This document shows, piece after piece, positions 46,199-58,130 of a stretch of DNA of 64,000 bases (the first letter of the stretch is position 1; each line of letters starts with the position of its first letter). The stretch lies in the NCBI GenBank assembly GCA_001972305.1, contig BDDD01002237.1, positions 110,790-174,789 on the forward strand. The letters run 5' to 3'. The notes beneath the pieces are model-generated. The model was not told the DNA's origin. It saw only the letters and a program-made list of their open reading frames with translations, and made no database searches. The position numbers and the translations under genes were made by a program. This stretch comes from Cephalotus follicularis (lineage: Eukaryota > Streptophyta > Magnoliopsida > Oxalidales > Cephalotaceae).

Positions 46199-47441
46199 TT
46201 AATCGTCCATTTGAGTGTCGTTGTTTTCTCCACCCATATCTCCCTCCAAGTGGTCGGTTCCTCCAGCATCTCGGTGAATGCCATTGTCTTTGTGGCTTGA
46301 AGAGGAGGAGATTAGGCCTTCATAGCCAATTATCCACGTTTCTGCAAATTTCTTTGCCATTCTCTTTTGCCTTCTTTTAACCGATTGAACATTTACTTTT
46401 ATCTCTTGGACATTTTGCTGAAGATCTTTAATTGCATCCAATATCTCTTCTAGTTTGGTTCTTGGTAGATTGATATCCGATGTTTTCTCAACTTGAGGTT
46501 CTCTTGGTTCATTCTATGCTTCATCACCCATCTCTGTTTCTCCCTTGTCTTCAACGACTCTATTCGAGTCCTCTTCTCTTGGGATCCAGGTTCCAAGCCG
46601 CTGATGCTTTTTAAATCCCATTCTTCCCAAGGTTCCTTTGCCTAGCCCGTCAACACCCTGGAGTGGGTGATTTATTTCTCCAGTTAGGTCAATTTCAAAA
46701 AATAGGAGGATTTTGGTAATGATGTTGCTATAACCCAGTCTGGCATTCTCTCGGTCATGGATTGCATGCATGTGATTGATAATAAGATAGGGCACACTGA
46801 TTTTCTTCCCAGTAATGAGGTGATACATAGTATACCCCTCCATGTGTGTTACCTCATCGAATCCACCAGCCTTTGGCAAAATGTGTGTGCAAACAGCTCG
46901 GTGTAGAAACCTATGATGTGGACTAAGGTTTCTAGTATACATACGTTGCATAAAGCCGGCATTTTCTCCGAATAGCAACTTAACACATTCTTCTTTGTCA
47001 AAATTGTCATTTGTCAACCAATTTCTTTGATTCCAACCCCTTGGACCTTCTCGTGGAATCCCTAGAATATTTGCTAAAGTCGACTCATCAAATGATATCT
47101 CCGAGTTCTTAACCTTTGTGGTTAAATCTATCCTAGATGTAGGAAATATGTGAACATAAAATTAGCTCAGGATAGCTAGGTAAATTGATTGAGAATAAGG
47201 GTTCTAACCCTTTTGCACTTAGCCATTCAACTATGGGAAAACCCTCATTGTTGCAGAAATCGAAATCCAACACTTTACCTACTAGAATCTTGCGATTAAA
47301 ATAGGCTTCAGGATACCTGGGGAGTGAAGGAACGACCTTTGGTGTGGCTGGATGAACGTCTGTACCCTTCCCTTTGTGCCCAACTGATTTTCTTTTTGTT
47401 GTAGACCCTTCTCTAGCTTCAATATTTTTGGTTCTTGGCAT
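46199..47441 (-). pseudogene. Post-pol ORF of element E, broken relative of 23739-24896
   Basis: Minus strand. I chose the ATG at 47441, which gives a basic start (PRTKNIEARE) like the D protein, over 47492. The domain resembles the putative plant transposon protein domain: FDFCNNEGFPIVEWL, ISFDESTLANILGIPREG near 47070 and ISVPYLIINHMHA near 46780. A frameshift near 47140 and an in-frame TAG at 46514-46516 break it. The C-terminal part (46441-46199) has a heptad-like stretch (LQQNVQEIKVNVQSVKRRQK) and an acidic tail. The order of domain, charged linker and coiled coil matches D, so the ORF is a lineage trait and not a random capture. There is no convincing membrane span. Confidence 0.8.
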
Positions 47442-47561
47442 CTTTGGTGTTAGTTTGAGATTTAACAAGGATTTTCGAATGAAAAGAGGCACAAAATCGC
47501 CAGGGACAGTGGTTTTAGAGTTAGGGATTTGAGTTTTTGTGTAAAAATAGCTTGACAGACA

Positions 47562-47698
47562 GCGCTTTCTATCTTAAAACACGACTAAAGCGTCGACGGA
47601 GTATAGGGAGGCCTCGGCTCTTTGCTTACTTTCCCCAATTCGAACCATAATTTTTTGTGAAAAGCGCTGACGCTTTAATGACAGGCATCGACGCTTTG
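47562..47698. promoter_or_regulatory. GCGTCGACG cluster between pol and the 3' ORF of E
   Basis: AAAGCGTCGACGG (about 47587), AAAGCGCTGACGCTTT (about 47661) and GGCATCGACGCTTT (about 47683), plus a partial site at 47562, lie in the 375-base gap between pol and the ORF start. The type matches the E LTR at 45135-45470. The rest of the gap holds no gene. Confidence 0.5.
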
Positions 47699-47816
47699 CT
47701 CTCTTTTCAGTCGATTTTTCGTAAATACGCATGAATGAATGCAAATGATGCATTAATGAACAACCAAGAATTTTAAGCAAACATATATTACCACACCAAT
47801 CATATAAACATGTCAA

Positions 47817-50800
47817 TCACTCAATTTCACATAAACCTAATTCCAATCTAAATTTTGAGAAGGTTTGTTCGTCTAATAGTTTTGTGAAGATGTCCGCGAC
47901 TTGTTCTTGAGTCGGGACGAAAACTAATTCAATATCACCTTTTTCTATGTGATCTTTTATGAAGTGATATCTTATGTCAATGTGTTTAGTCCTAGAGTGA
48001 TGAACCGGGTTTTTCCCTAAGCATATTGCACAAGTGTTATCACACCTGATTGGCACTTTTTCAAAGTTAAAGCCATAGTCAAGGAGTTGTTGCTTCATCC
48101 ACATGATTTGGGCGCAACAACTTCCCACAGCAATGTATTCGGCTTCGGTAGTAGAAAGTGATACCGAATTTTGTTTCTTGCTAAACCAAGAAATAAGCAT
48201 ATTGCCTAAAAATTGACATGTGCCACTCGTGCTTTTTCTATCTACTTTGTATCCTCTGAAGTCAGCATCAGAGTAATTGTGTAAGTCAAAAGACGATTTT
48301 CTAGGATACCATAGTCCTAAAGAGGGTGTATATGCTAAATATTTAAAGATTCTTTTTACGACATGCAAGTGGGATTCCTTGGGACATGCTTGAAATCTAG
48401 CACATAAGCATACACTAAACAAAATGTCTGGCCTACTAGCCGTCAAGTAAAGCAATGAACCTATCATGCTTCTATAAAGTTTTTGATCAATGGACTTACC
48501 TTGCTCATCTTTATCAAGTTTGGTAATTGTGCTCATAGGGTTCTTACTCTTTTTGGCGTTCTTCATCCCAAATCTTTTAAGTAAATCCTTGACATATTTT
48601 GATTGGTTGATGAAGATTCCTTCCTCTAGTTGTTTGACTTGAAGTCCAAGGAAGTAGTTGAGCTCACCCATCATGCTCATTTCAAATTCGTCCTGCATGA
48701 TCTTAGCGAAACTGTTGCACAAAGTTTTGTTAGTAGACCCGGAAATTATGTCATCAACATAGACTTGGACAATTAAAATTTCTTTATTAAAAGTTTTTGT
48801 GAAAAGGGTAATATCGATTGTTCCTCTTTTAAAGACATTTTCTAGTAAATAGCCACTTAACTTTTCGTACCAAGCTCTAGGAGCTTGTTTCAAACCATAT
48901 AACACTTTTGAGAGTTTAAAGACATGATTAGGAAAATGAGGGTTTTCAAACCCGGGAGGTTGTTCCACATAAACTTCCTCTTTCATTACACCATTTAAGA
49001 ATGCACTTTTAACATCCATTTGAAAAAGGGTGAAATCCTTAAATGATGCATATGCAAGTAACATGTGTATAGATTCTAATCTAGCTACGCGTGCATATGA
49101 CTCATCAAAGTCAATTCCCTCTTCTTGGGAATATCCCTTAGCCACTAGCCTAGCTTTATTTCTAATTACAATTCCTTGGTCATCTACTTTGTTGCGAAAT
49201 ACCCATTTTGTGCCGATTATGTTTTGGTTACTAGGCCTAGGAACTAGATTCCATACTTTATTTCTTTCGAATTGATTTAATTCCTCTTGCATAGCATTAA
49301 TCCAGTTTTCGTCTTTTTCGGCCTCATTTATATTTTTAGGTTCTATTTGTGACGAAAATGCAATATAATTATGATTAACAGTAGATCTAGTAGATACTCC
49401 TAATCTAGGATTACCTATTATTGCTTCAATGGGGTGTCCTCTTACCACCTTCAAGGTTTTGTCGTGGAGAGCTTCTTGATAGCTTTCTTGAGGGGTTTCT
49501 TCTATAGTGGATTCCTCCTTTTTGGTTTCATCTAGATTTAGCTTGTTAACTCCATTTTCAATAAAATCTACACAATCATCATCAATAACTTCTTTTGGAA
49601 GTTTAGGGTTAGTTTCATCAAATATAACATGCATTGATTGTTCAACTAGTAAAGTTCTTTTATTGAAGCATCTATAAGCCCTACTACTAGAAGAATAACC
49701 AAGAAAAATACCTTCGTTGACTTTGGAGTCGAATTTCCCAAGATGCTCTTTTCCATTATTGTGGATGAAGCACTTGCATCCTAAGGTGTGAAAGTAACTA
49801 ATGTTCGGCTTTCTCCCCCTCCATAATTCATATGGAGTCTTTTTGAGGATTTGCCTTATTGATATGCGATTTAAGATATAGCACAAAGTATTTATTGCTT
49901 CCGCCCAAAAACATTTTGGTAAATTATTTTCGTTTAAAAGTGTTCTACACATTTCTTGTAACGTTCTATTTCTCCTTTCAACGACCCCATTTTTTTTGAG
50001 GTGTTCTAGGAGTGGAGAACTCATGTATAAAACCATTTTCATTGCAAAAATTGTCAAACAAATGATTTTCAAATTCTTTTCCATGATCACTTCTAATCTT
50101 CGAAATAGAAATGTCCTTTTCATTTTGAACGATTTTACAAAAATTTGAAAATTCTTTAAAAGATTCGTTTTTATGGGCTAGGAAAATAGTCCATGTATAT
50201 CTAGAATAATCGTCTAATATGACCATGGCATATGATTTTCCACCTAGGCTTCTAACATCTATTGGACCAAATAAATCTATATGCAAAAGTTACAATGGCC
50301 TAGTTGTTGATACAATGTCTTTGCTTTTAAATGAAGGTCTAGTTTGTTTTCCGTATTGACATGCGTCACAAACTTTATCCTTTTCAAAGCTAATTTTAGG
50401 GAGTCCTTTAACTAATTCGTGTTTTAAAAGATTTGATATGGTTGACATACCTACATGACCTAATCTTCTATGCCATAGCCAACTATCTTCATTTATGAAC
50501 ACTAGACATTTAATATTAATTAAGTCGTCTATATCTACCACATACACATTCCTATGTCTATATCCTATAAATTTTATTTGATCATTGTTTATATCTATCA
50601 CTTTACAAGAGTCTTTTTCAAAGGTGACTCTACAATCCTTGTCGCATAATTGACTTATGCTCAAGAGATTGTGCTTAAGTCCATCAACAAATAAAACATT
50701 ATGAATGGAGGTTTTATTGTTACCTATGGAGCCAAAACCTTTGATTTTCCCTTTTGCATTGTCTCCAAATGTTACATCTCCTCCTTCCTTTGATTCGAAT

Positions 50801-50892
50801 TTGACGAAGAGACTCTTGTCACCCTTCATATGCTTGGAGCATCCACTATCCAAGTACCATTGAGTCTTCTTGGATAGTGCCTTCAAGCACAC
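47817..50892 (-). pseudogene. pol: Ty1/copia (SIRE-like) protease, integrase, RT and RNase H of element E
   Basis: Minus strand. 50892-50290 holds protease (WYLDSGCSKHM, the DSG catalytic triplet) and the pre-integrase zinc region (HRRLGHVGMS ... CDACQYGK). A TAA at 50290 is followed in frame by the integrase core (HIDLFGPI, DDYSRYTW, SDHGKEF). A one-base slip in an A-run near 49990 shifts the frame. The long frame 50123-47817 then carries the integrase end ([11 protein letters not shown] with the catalytic Glu), RT ([21 protein letters not shown], the catalytic YVDD near 48760) and RNase H ([39 protein letters not shown]), ending at 47817. The copia order of integrase before RT is clear. Only two lesions in 3 kb suggest a fairly young element. 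The enzymes would cut the polyprotein, integrate cDNA and copy RNA. Confidence 0.93.
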
Positions 50893-51059
50893 CTACAAAC
50901 ACAATTTTTTAATATTTGTTTGAGGTACCCAACAAACCTTGAGTCCTTTGGGGTTAGTCAAGATTGTTCCTTTGGGAACCCAACTCTTTTTTACTCTAGA
51001 GAAATTCAAATCATTCAATATATTTTCTTTGTAAAAGCATGAGGTAGAAGTATGGCCAT

Positions 51060-51345
51060 TTTTACCACAATTTTTGCAAGATACAATTATTCTTCTTTTA
51101 TATACATTATTTCTTTTATAAAAACAAGATGAGGATGCATGACCGCATATACCACAATGAGTACATGAGATATTATCTTTTTCTTATATATGGCATTTTT
51201 CTTATGATAGCATTGTGAGGATGTGTGTCCATGTTTACCACAAAAATTACAAGAATTAATCAAATTTTTCTTAAACATGGCATTCTTTTTATGAAAGCAC
51301 GTAAAAGATGTATGTCCATTTTTACCACAATAGTTACAAGAAGTT
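51060..51345 (-). repeat. Four tandem CCHC zinc-knuckle units in E, 87-base period
   Basis: On the minus strand four units of about 29 residues each contain a complete CX2CX4HX4C knuckle: CNYCGKNGHTSFTC, CNFCGKHGHTSSQC, CTHCGICGHASSSC and CKNCGKNGHTSTSC, each followed by a Tyr/Phe-Lys-rich spacer. Anchor positions are 51323, 51236, 51150 and 51063, so spacing is 87, 86 and 87 bases; the 86-base step is a frameshift after the second unit. They lie between gag (ending 51469) and protease (from 50892). Zinc knuckles bind the RNA genome. The piece 51045-50893 leads into protease with further breaks. Confidence 0.85.
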
Positions 51346-51468
51346 TTTACAATTTTCTTTTTAATTTGAACCTTTTCAACTTTTTATTTTTCTATCCTTT
51401 CTTTCCTTTCAAAGAATGTTTGATAAAGCTTAACGTTATTCATCTCCTCATATCGTAGTCCGGCCTTA

Positions 51469-52451
51469 TCAAAGACACCTTTGCATGCCAAGAAGATTTT
51501 CAAGCTTCTCACTACTATTAGAAAACTTTGAGAAAGTTTTCTTTAATGCTTCTATTTCTTCTTTAAGATTTCTATTCTCCTTTTCTAGATATGCTACTTC
51601 ATTTTCTAGGAGATCTACTTCAATTTCGTTTGAGTTTTCTTCCTTGGCCAAATTAATTGATTTAAGTTCATCGTTTTCATTTACTAATGTCTTGACCTTT
51701 TTCTTTAGGGATTCAATCATAGAGCTATATTTTTCTACTATTAAGACAAGTTCATCGTATGTTACCTCATTGCTTTCTTCCTCTTCTCCTTCCTCTAAGG
51801 CCATCAAAGGTATTTGAGCTACTTCTTCATTTGAGTCTTCATCCGAGCTAGACTCATCACTATCATCCCATGTCGCGATCATAGCTTTCTTCTTCTTCTT
51901 CAAGAGATCCTTCTTTTTGAGCGGAGGGAAATCGCTTTTGTAGTGCCCCGGTTTGTTCCATTCGAAGCATATGATTTCTTCTAGCTTGCTTGGCTCTCCT
52001 TTTTCGTAGTTTTTCTTGTTTGGCTTTCCACCAAACTTCTTCTTGCTAGCAAGGAATTTTTTGAACTTTTGTGTGATAAGGGCTAGCTCATCATCATCGT
52101 CATCGTCCTCGGAGTCTTCGATTAAGGATGATTTCAAAGCAACTATCTTCTTCTTCTTTTTCTCCTTTTCCTTATCATCATCCTTGTTTGCATTGAGAGC
52201 TCATGAGTCATTAATGACCCTAGAATATCTTCTAGTGGAAGGACGTTGAGATTCTTTGCTTCTTCGATTGCGGTGACCTTCGGCATCCAAGATCTTGGTA
52301 AGCACCTAAGAAATTTTCTCACCATTTCACTGTTAGAGCAAGTTTTATCTAAAGCTTGTAATGCATTAATGATATTTGTAAATCTAGAGAACATGGATTT
52401 AATGTCTTCGTTCTCATTCATGGTGAACATTTCATATGTCTTTGGGTGCAT
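51469..52451 (-). pseudogene. gag: Ty1/copia gag of element E, N-terminus missing
   Basis: Minus strand. 52451-52143 carries the middle of a copia gag (YEMFTMNENEDIKSMFSRFT, LRCLPRSWMPKVTAIEEAK), so the usual N-terminal third is absent; the ATG at 52451 lies close to a junction with LTR sequence. A frameshift in an A-rich tract near 52140 leads to 52137-51469, an acidic Asp/Glu stretch, a zinc knuckle reading CFEWNKPGHYKSDF in which two of three Cys are lost, then a Glu/Ser-rich region and a long coiled coil (about residues 125-205). It probably cannot make particles. Confidence 0.87.
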
Positions 52452-52784
52452 TTTTAGGACAGTAGCTTCTGTTCCAAAAATGACTGAATGCGTCGATGTT
52501 TTCCTGGAAGTAGTCGATGTCTTCTTGAATGTAGTCGACGTCTTCTTGAAGTAGTAGACTTCTTTTGGTACGGACGTCGATCTCTAAACTGGGAGGTAGA
52601 TGCTTTCCTTGCAGTTAATTCTATTATGAAAGGAGTCGATGCTTTAGCAAAGGAGTCGACTTCTTTTTCTGCAGATGGCATTTAGACTTTGATATTCAAC
52701 TTGTAATTCCTTGCACATAAATCAACTTAGTTAGATGCAAATATGTTATCATCAAAACAAGGATTGAGACTTAAAACGTCAACA
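52452..52784 (-). repeat. U3 piece of a copia LTR fused to E gag
   Basis: It ends TTAAAACGTCAACA and shares TTGCACATAA...AATATGTTATCATCAAAAC with the left E LTR (45520-45588). It carries GTCGA sites with a GTAGTCGACGTCTTC style (52488-52670), unlike the GCGTCGACGCTT style of the left LTR. R, U5, primer site and gag start are missing between it and gag. Confidence 0.7.
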
Positions 52785-53290
52785 GGACATAAATGTCAAC
52801 ACACTCAAAAACTTATATTTTCACAATCTATAATTAAGTGATGGAGTTATATTCATTGGGCAATATCTGACCTAGTGAGGTCTTGCTTTGCAAACAAAAA
52901 CCTTTCAAATTCTCTATAATTGTGATGAAAAGGAGTGAAGTCTTGTAATTCTCAAGTGAAGAGGCCTAGTAATTGAGGTCAATCACTAATTGTAAAGGCG
53001 TCACGATTTGTACTCAGAAACCAAATCGAGGATGTATTCGGGAGAATACTAGTGGAAACTCAAGGAGGTCCTTGGGAAAAGTAGACATAGGCAAGAGTTA
53101 ACCCTAACCACTATAAAACTGAGTTTGTAATGCTCTCACTCTCTCTTTATTTTTCAGTAATTAAATTGTTTGTTTGATTGTGAGATTTGTCATTGGTTGT
53201 TTATCTAATATTGTTATTTTTCCTTGCTCTAATCTTTGGTAATATTTTGTTAAATTGAAAAAAGTTCACATACCCATATTGTATACTCTT
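52785..53290 (+). repeat. Copia LTR fragment in plus orientation
   Basis: A second terminus-like GGACATAAATGTCAACA (52785-52801) is followed by sequence resembling the R/U5 end of the D LTR: GAATACTAGTGGAAACTCAAGGAGG, GTAGACATAGGC and AACCACTATAAAA near 53058-53125. Orientation is opposite to E. No terminus or primer site follows. No gene is seen. Confidence 0.55.
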
Positions 53291-54608
53291 TCAAAACTGA
53301 TTGAACCTAAATTGACATTAATTTAAGTTAAAAACTAGGGTTTTTAGACCTAATTCTTGAGTCTGTAGATTCAATGGCCTAAATTTGGTTTAGGAGTGTT
53401 AGGAATATATTTATTAAACTTACTCAAATAGTTACACTATTTTAAACTAGATTTACCACGTAACTGGACTGAAAAGAGTGATTTTGGGTTGTTTGACATA
53501 ATCGCGTCGACGCTTAACGTCGAGTCGATGAAATTATTGTTTTTATACATGAAAAATCATCATAAGCACCGTATCAAAATATCACTAAAGTGCTACATCG
53601 GTCCGAGCAATTGATCAACATATATTCTTGGTCTGCTAAAGACTATTTTCTCATCCACCTCTGAGCCATGAAAAGTTCTAGCAAGGGAGCTCTGACGACC
53701 CTTGTGAATATTAGCTTCACACTTATCTCTTGGAAAGTATATTCCTGCCTTGAGGGAGGAGTCATACTCAGATTCTCTTGGTACGTAGATTCTCGCTATG
53801 AGGGGGCGTCAATCCCATATTTGACATGATTACATAAGGTTAGCATAGACCCTTTATGCAGTTGTGATTACACCATAGGGGTATAAAGCGCCTTGTCATA
53901 TCTACAGTAGGCCTACAGTTGCTTTTACAATGTCTAAGACGCAGACATGGGAGACATCCCATGCGCCTTGTTAAGGTCATTCTACAAAGAATTGAGTGAA
54001 CTGGACATATACTATCATTCATGTGCCCTAGTGCATTAACCTTGGAGGTTGAACAGAGCTCTGAAGGGTGGTTCAATGCTAAGTGCTTGAGGCGACTGTG
54101 CCCTTCTCACTTAGTTGATTCAGAGATCCTTGTTAAGATTTTTTGTTTAGTGGCTGAAAGAGTAAGTTGGCTTTGGAACATAGTTTACTTCCCTTTTTTA
54201 TCTTAAGGAATAAATTAGTTGGGCCTATTTTCTAAGAATTGAGGTTGATCACAAATTAAGTGTTGAAAATGTTTCAGAATAATCAGTATTCTACTTCCGT
54301 AAATAAATAGGATCTTGGTTGACTAATCGTGATAAGGATTATATTACGTTTTAGGATAATTTTCCTGTGATTGAAATGAGGATAAAACTTTAAAAAAAAG
54401 AGGTCTTTAGGGTTAGAAGAGGAGGAATTCCAACAAAACTAAGATAGAACACACACTTGTGATATCTGTTCCAAACTATGAAAAAATTCTTAAGAAAATA
54501 CTTCTCTATTTCTTTCAACCTCCGTCAACAATCATCCCTATTCTGATTGATATTGTACTTAATTGCCTATTCTCAACACCCGATTCTCTCCAAAAAGCAC
54601 ACCTTAAA
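53291..54608 (+). repeat. Probable 5' LTR region of Tat-like element H
   Basis: No gene is supported; the ORFs at 53840 and 54021 have no family signature. The right end precedes a Tat/Ogre-type primer site. One GCGTCGACGCTT site is at about 53506. The left boundary of the LTR is not visible. Confidence 0.4.
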
Positions 54609-54612
54609 ACTA

Positions 54613-54630
54613 TGGCGACTATAGTGGGGA
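54613..54630 (+). other. Tat/Ogre-type primer binding site of H
   Basis: TGGCGACTATAGTGGGGA resembles the TGGCGACTC...TGGGGA primer site used by Tat/Ogre elements (an Arg-tRNA type, from memory), with one or two changes. It lies just upstream of a gag remnant in the same orientation. Confidence 0.65.
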
Positions 54631-54639
54631 TGTAGTTAT

Positions 54640-55349
54640 ACAAGATGGCTAGACAAGGAATGCAACCATCAGTCAACATGGAGACAACGAGGTTGAGAAA
54701 TACCAACAGAGCCAGATTCCACCTTCACATAACATATAGGAGGGAGAATTAGTAGCAACCCTCAAACCCATCATTGAAGCCATCCAAACCACTCAAAACA
54801 CCATTCTTAGTAACTTGTAGCAGCAACAAACATTGCAACAACACCATCCCAGCATTCAACAACAACAAACTTTCTCGGCATAGTTCCTACCAAACTATGA
54901 AGCAAGACCCACCATCGTACGACCTACTTAACCCGTCCAAACCTCACCTGCCACCACAGCAGCACAAGAAGGACAACAAGATACGCCTCTTATTGAGCAG
55001 CTACTCATTCAAGCACCCTTGCAAACACCATAATCTGTGAGTGCTTCCTATATGTATTCAGTTATCGAAAGGGGTCAAGAACCCTACGTGACAAGGGATA
55101 AGTTGCAACAGCTGATACGCGAGGGACGTGATTACCCTTTATTGGCTGACATTGACATGAGTCCTCCATATCCAGCCCACTCTGTAAGTATGCGCTACCT
55201 AGTTGATTCTAAAGTTACAAATTTTGTGATGTTTAATGGAAAGATAGGGAGTGCCCAGAAGCACATAGTTTGTTTTGTTGACTCTTTGGGGTGCATAGAT
55301 CAGATCTGACGTTGCACCTCCGTGAATTCTCTAAGTTGCTTAGTGATAG
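54640..55349 (+). pseudogene. gag: Ty3/gypsy Tat-like gag fragment (element H)
   Basis: After several stops the plus-strand reading gives a Gln-rich stretch, then from about 55037 EPYVTRDKLQQLIREG, an MSPPYPAHS block, FVMFNGKIGSAQKHIVCFVDSLG, and in another frame LHLREFSKLLSD. These match the plant gag pattern of a P-x-F-x-x-FDG-x-G-x-x-x-EH-x-x-x-F block followed by LREFSKSL, as in Tat and Athila elements. Lesions include at least four stops upstream and a TGA at 55307. It is cut at 55349 by the terminus of a G LTR. Confidence 0.7.
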
Positions 55350-57510
55350 TGTAACACCCCCGGACGGCGGTAGTCGTCAAAGGTCATAATACAGGTACTA
55401 TCATATATCTGAACATAAACATTTCTTTCTTAGGCAAAACATGGTGGTCATAGCATAACTGAAACAGTTCCAAACGTAAAACATAACATATTTCAAAAAG
55501 CCAAATACCGATACATAAACCAAAATAACATATTGTTCATGAACACTATAACAGAAGACACATATAGGGATCATACTCCGTAAAAGTGGCCAACTCTCAT
55601 TCACACATTCCCCCGCTGCTCCTGATAACCTGCCGTATGGAAAACAAAACGCGGCTGAGCAAACCTCAATACGGATAAAGAAGGTAAAAGCAGTAAACGA
55701 TAAGTTTAAAACCAGTAAGATCTCAATAAAATTCATAACAGAAATCTTAAGCAATTAAAACAGTTTAATCATTTTCGAATTTCCATAAAATACCAATTTC
55801 ATATCTTTTGAAACATTTACAAAACATTTCAAAAACATCATTTCATGATTGATAAAGTCTTACTGAGCCACTTACATATCAGATTTCATAACACAAGTTG
55901 GCAAGGGAGGCGCTAATTCCACATGCCCACTAGAATTGAAGTGTACAGTATTACACAAGTCAATTCTCACATGTCATTTCATATCACATATCCATATACT
56001 AGAATCGGTTCATACGCCTCTATCATACATAGCGGATCCATAAATCCACCTCATGGGATTTATTCATAACATTGAGAGATGTCGTAGACTAATCACACCG
56101 CTACGGAAGTGTCATGTCCCCGTGCCAAGCCTACGACATGCCTATGGTACGTCCCATAGGTGGGTACAATACTCAGTATTCAATCATTTCAAAAACATCA
56201 CTTTAAAAAGACATAAATATGCTTTCTCAAAACATATTTGAAAATCGTTCACCAACGATATTATAACATACATTTCAAAGTCAAAACATCAACTCATTTA
56301 TTTTTTGATATAAAGAGATGATCATTTCGTAATGTATCATAGCATATGAATAAAGTACAAAATATTCAAATTCATAAAATGTCAAAAACCAACTTTAATT
56401 TCGAAACATACCATAAAACATAACCAAATCCTTAAAACGAAGAAACATAGCATAAAACTGATTTTAGTTCGATAAAAACCAGATAACCAAAGAACGAAAG
56501 AAATCCGTACATCTTTGTGTTCACAAAAGGACTTACAGAAAGATTGTTAAATAGAACTCCCCTTTGAAGCACAACAAACTAAAAGACACAAATCTATCCA
56601 TATAAGGTTCTGAGAATCATTAGAGACATAAAACATACTTATTACAGTGTATAGAAAAGTCCCGGATTGATTCGAGGAACAAACATATCAAAACAGTTGA
56701 AAACAGTAATTCTCTGGACAAAAGAGCTGACTGTTACAGAGCTCCAGTCGACTGTTGGAAGCTTGGCAACTGACTATACGACAAGGCCAGTCGACTACGT
56801 AAAATGGACTGCAAGCAGTCGACTGTGACAGAGGTTCAGCCGACTGTGCATAGCAAGGCAGTCGACTGATTCATACAAACAGCCGACTACACAACAAAAG
56901 ACACTCGATTGTTTTCAATAGGCAGTCGAGTACACAACCAAACCAGCCGACTGTCCATAAGAACAGACGACCGTTCTGGATGATAGAACAGCAGAACTTG
57001 ACATTTTTCAATACAGAAACTGCCTAAACATGAAAGAGATCATACCATAGACATATGAACATAGACACAAGACATTGTATGATGTTTAGATGACACAAAA
57101 AAATAGAATTGACATGAAGAAGCATATAGGCAGTGATTAACTTCAAGAGATACGAAAGAACCTTTAAACATATGCATATGTATAAGTAGAAATTTCTATC
57201 CATAACCATTTACAGATATTAAAACTAGATTACAACATGTCTATGATGTCTAAAACATGGTGACAGGCTTAGGAATACAATGACAGAACATAAGTAGTGA
57301 AGAAATCAGAATCAAGAGACACTAACAACACAAAACCGAAAGACCAAGTAGAACAAACCATTACAGTAGGATTGCTCGCCTGCAATGAGATTAAAGACAC
57401 TGAAAACAACAAGAAGAACACCACTGTTCAAGATTACCTGGCTGTTTGCAGGATATAAAAGAGAAGAAAACAGAGATAAAATATAAAGCCCTTAAACAAC
57501 AAAACGCACT
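55350..57510 (-). repeat. First LTR copy of element G, truncated
   Basis: It starts TGTAACACCCCCGG and matches the second copy from 55548 onward at an offset of 2583 bases. It stops at about 57510, where opposite-strand pol sequence begins. AGTCGACTG-type sites cluster at 56728-56975. It shares a conserved block at about 56040-56165 with the non-autonomous element LTR. The ORFs within are part of the LTR. Confidence 0.85.
56141..56160. other. Conserved LTR hairpin (also at 58721-58740)
   Basis: CCTATGG, loop TACGTC, CCATAGG. The copy at 58721 has loop TATGCC. Stem identical and loop variable compared with 28819 and 32077. A longer pairing GTCGTAG with CTACGAC encloses the sequence just before it (about 56072-56136). 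Confidence 0.6.
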
Positions 57511-58130
57511 CAAGAAGAGACAAGTGCTGGGACCGGACTTGGTACAAGAGACGACTAACAAGGTGGAGATAACCAAGAAGAGACTACTAGCTGCACAAAG
57601 TTGGCAGAAGAGTTACGCCGATAGCAAGAGAAGGAAGCTAGAATTCGAGAAGGGGGATCATGTTTTCTTGAAGATCTAGCCTTCGAAAGGGATACACCGT
57701 TTTGGCCTCAAAGGGAATTTGTCACCGAGGTATATTGGGCTGTATGAAATACTGGAAAGAGTGGGGGATGTAGCATATCAGATTGCACTGCCGCCTAGCT
57801 TGTTGGATGTGCATAACATATTTCATGTCTCCATGTTACGGAAATACGTACCCGACCCATCTCATATTTTGAGCTATGACCATGGATTCATCAGTCCTAA
57901 ACTGTCTTATGAAGAAAGGCCGACGAGGATAGTGGACCGAATGGAAAAGGTGCTAAGGAACAAGACCATTCCTATGGTAAAAGTGTTGTGGCGTTTTCAC
58001 GGAGCGGAGGAAGCTATGTGGGAGCGTAAGGACTTGTTGAATTGTTGAATGAGAATGCTGGATTATTTACTTATTCCTGATATCATCATATATGCTTGTC
58101 TTTAATGGAACTGAAAGGCGGGGTGTGACA
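57511..58130 (+). pseudogene. pol: Gypsy integrase C-terminus and LTR end (fragment I)
   Basis: From 57511 the plus-strand frame reads RQVLGPDLVQETTNKVEITKKRLL, SYADSKRRKLEF, one TAG at 57677, then SPRYIGLYEILERVGDVAYQ (GPY-type), HVSMLRKYVPDPSH and the chromodomain-like tail (VKVLWRFHGAEEAMWERKD), ending at 58048. A short 3' stretch ends GGCGGGGTGTGACA at 58130, the typical 3' end of a plus-oriented gypsy LTR. Everything between is deleted. It is opposite in strand to the G element around it and resembles C more than G. Confidence 0.85.

Noticed and set aside
49030..49275. 81-codon plus-strand ORF
   Set aside because: Antisense shadow of the copia RT frame 50123-47817.
54774..55040. 88-codon ORF rich in Lys, Pro and Asn
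   Set aside because: It is out of frame with the Tat-like gag that runs through the same bases and reads Gln-rich in the gag frame.
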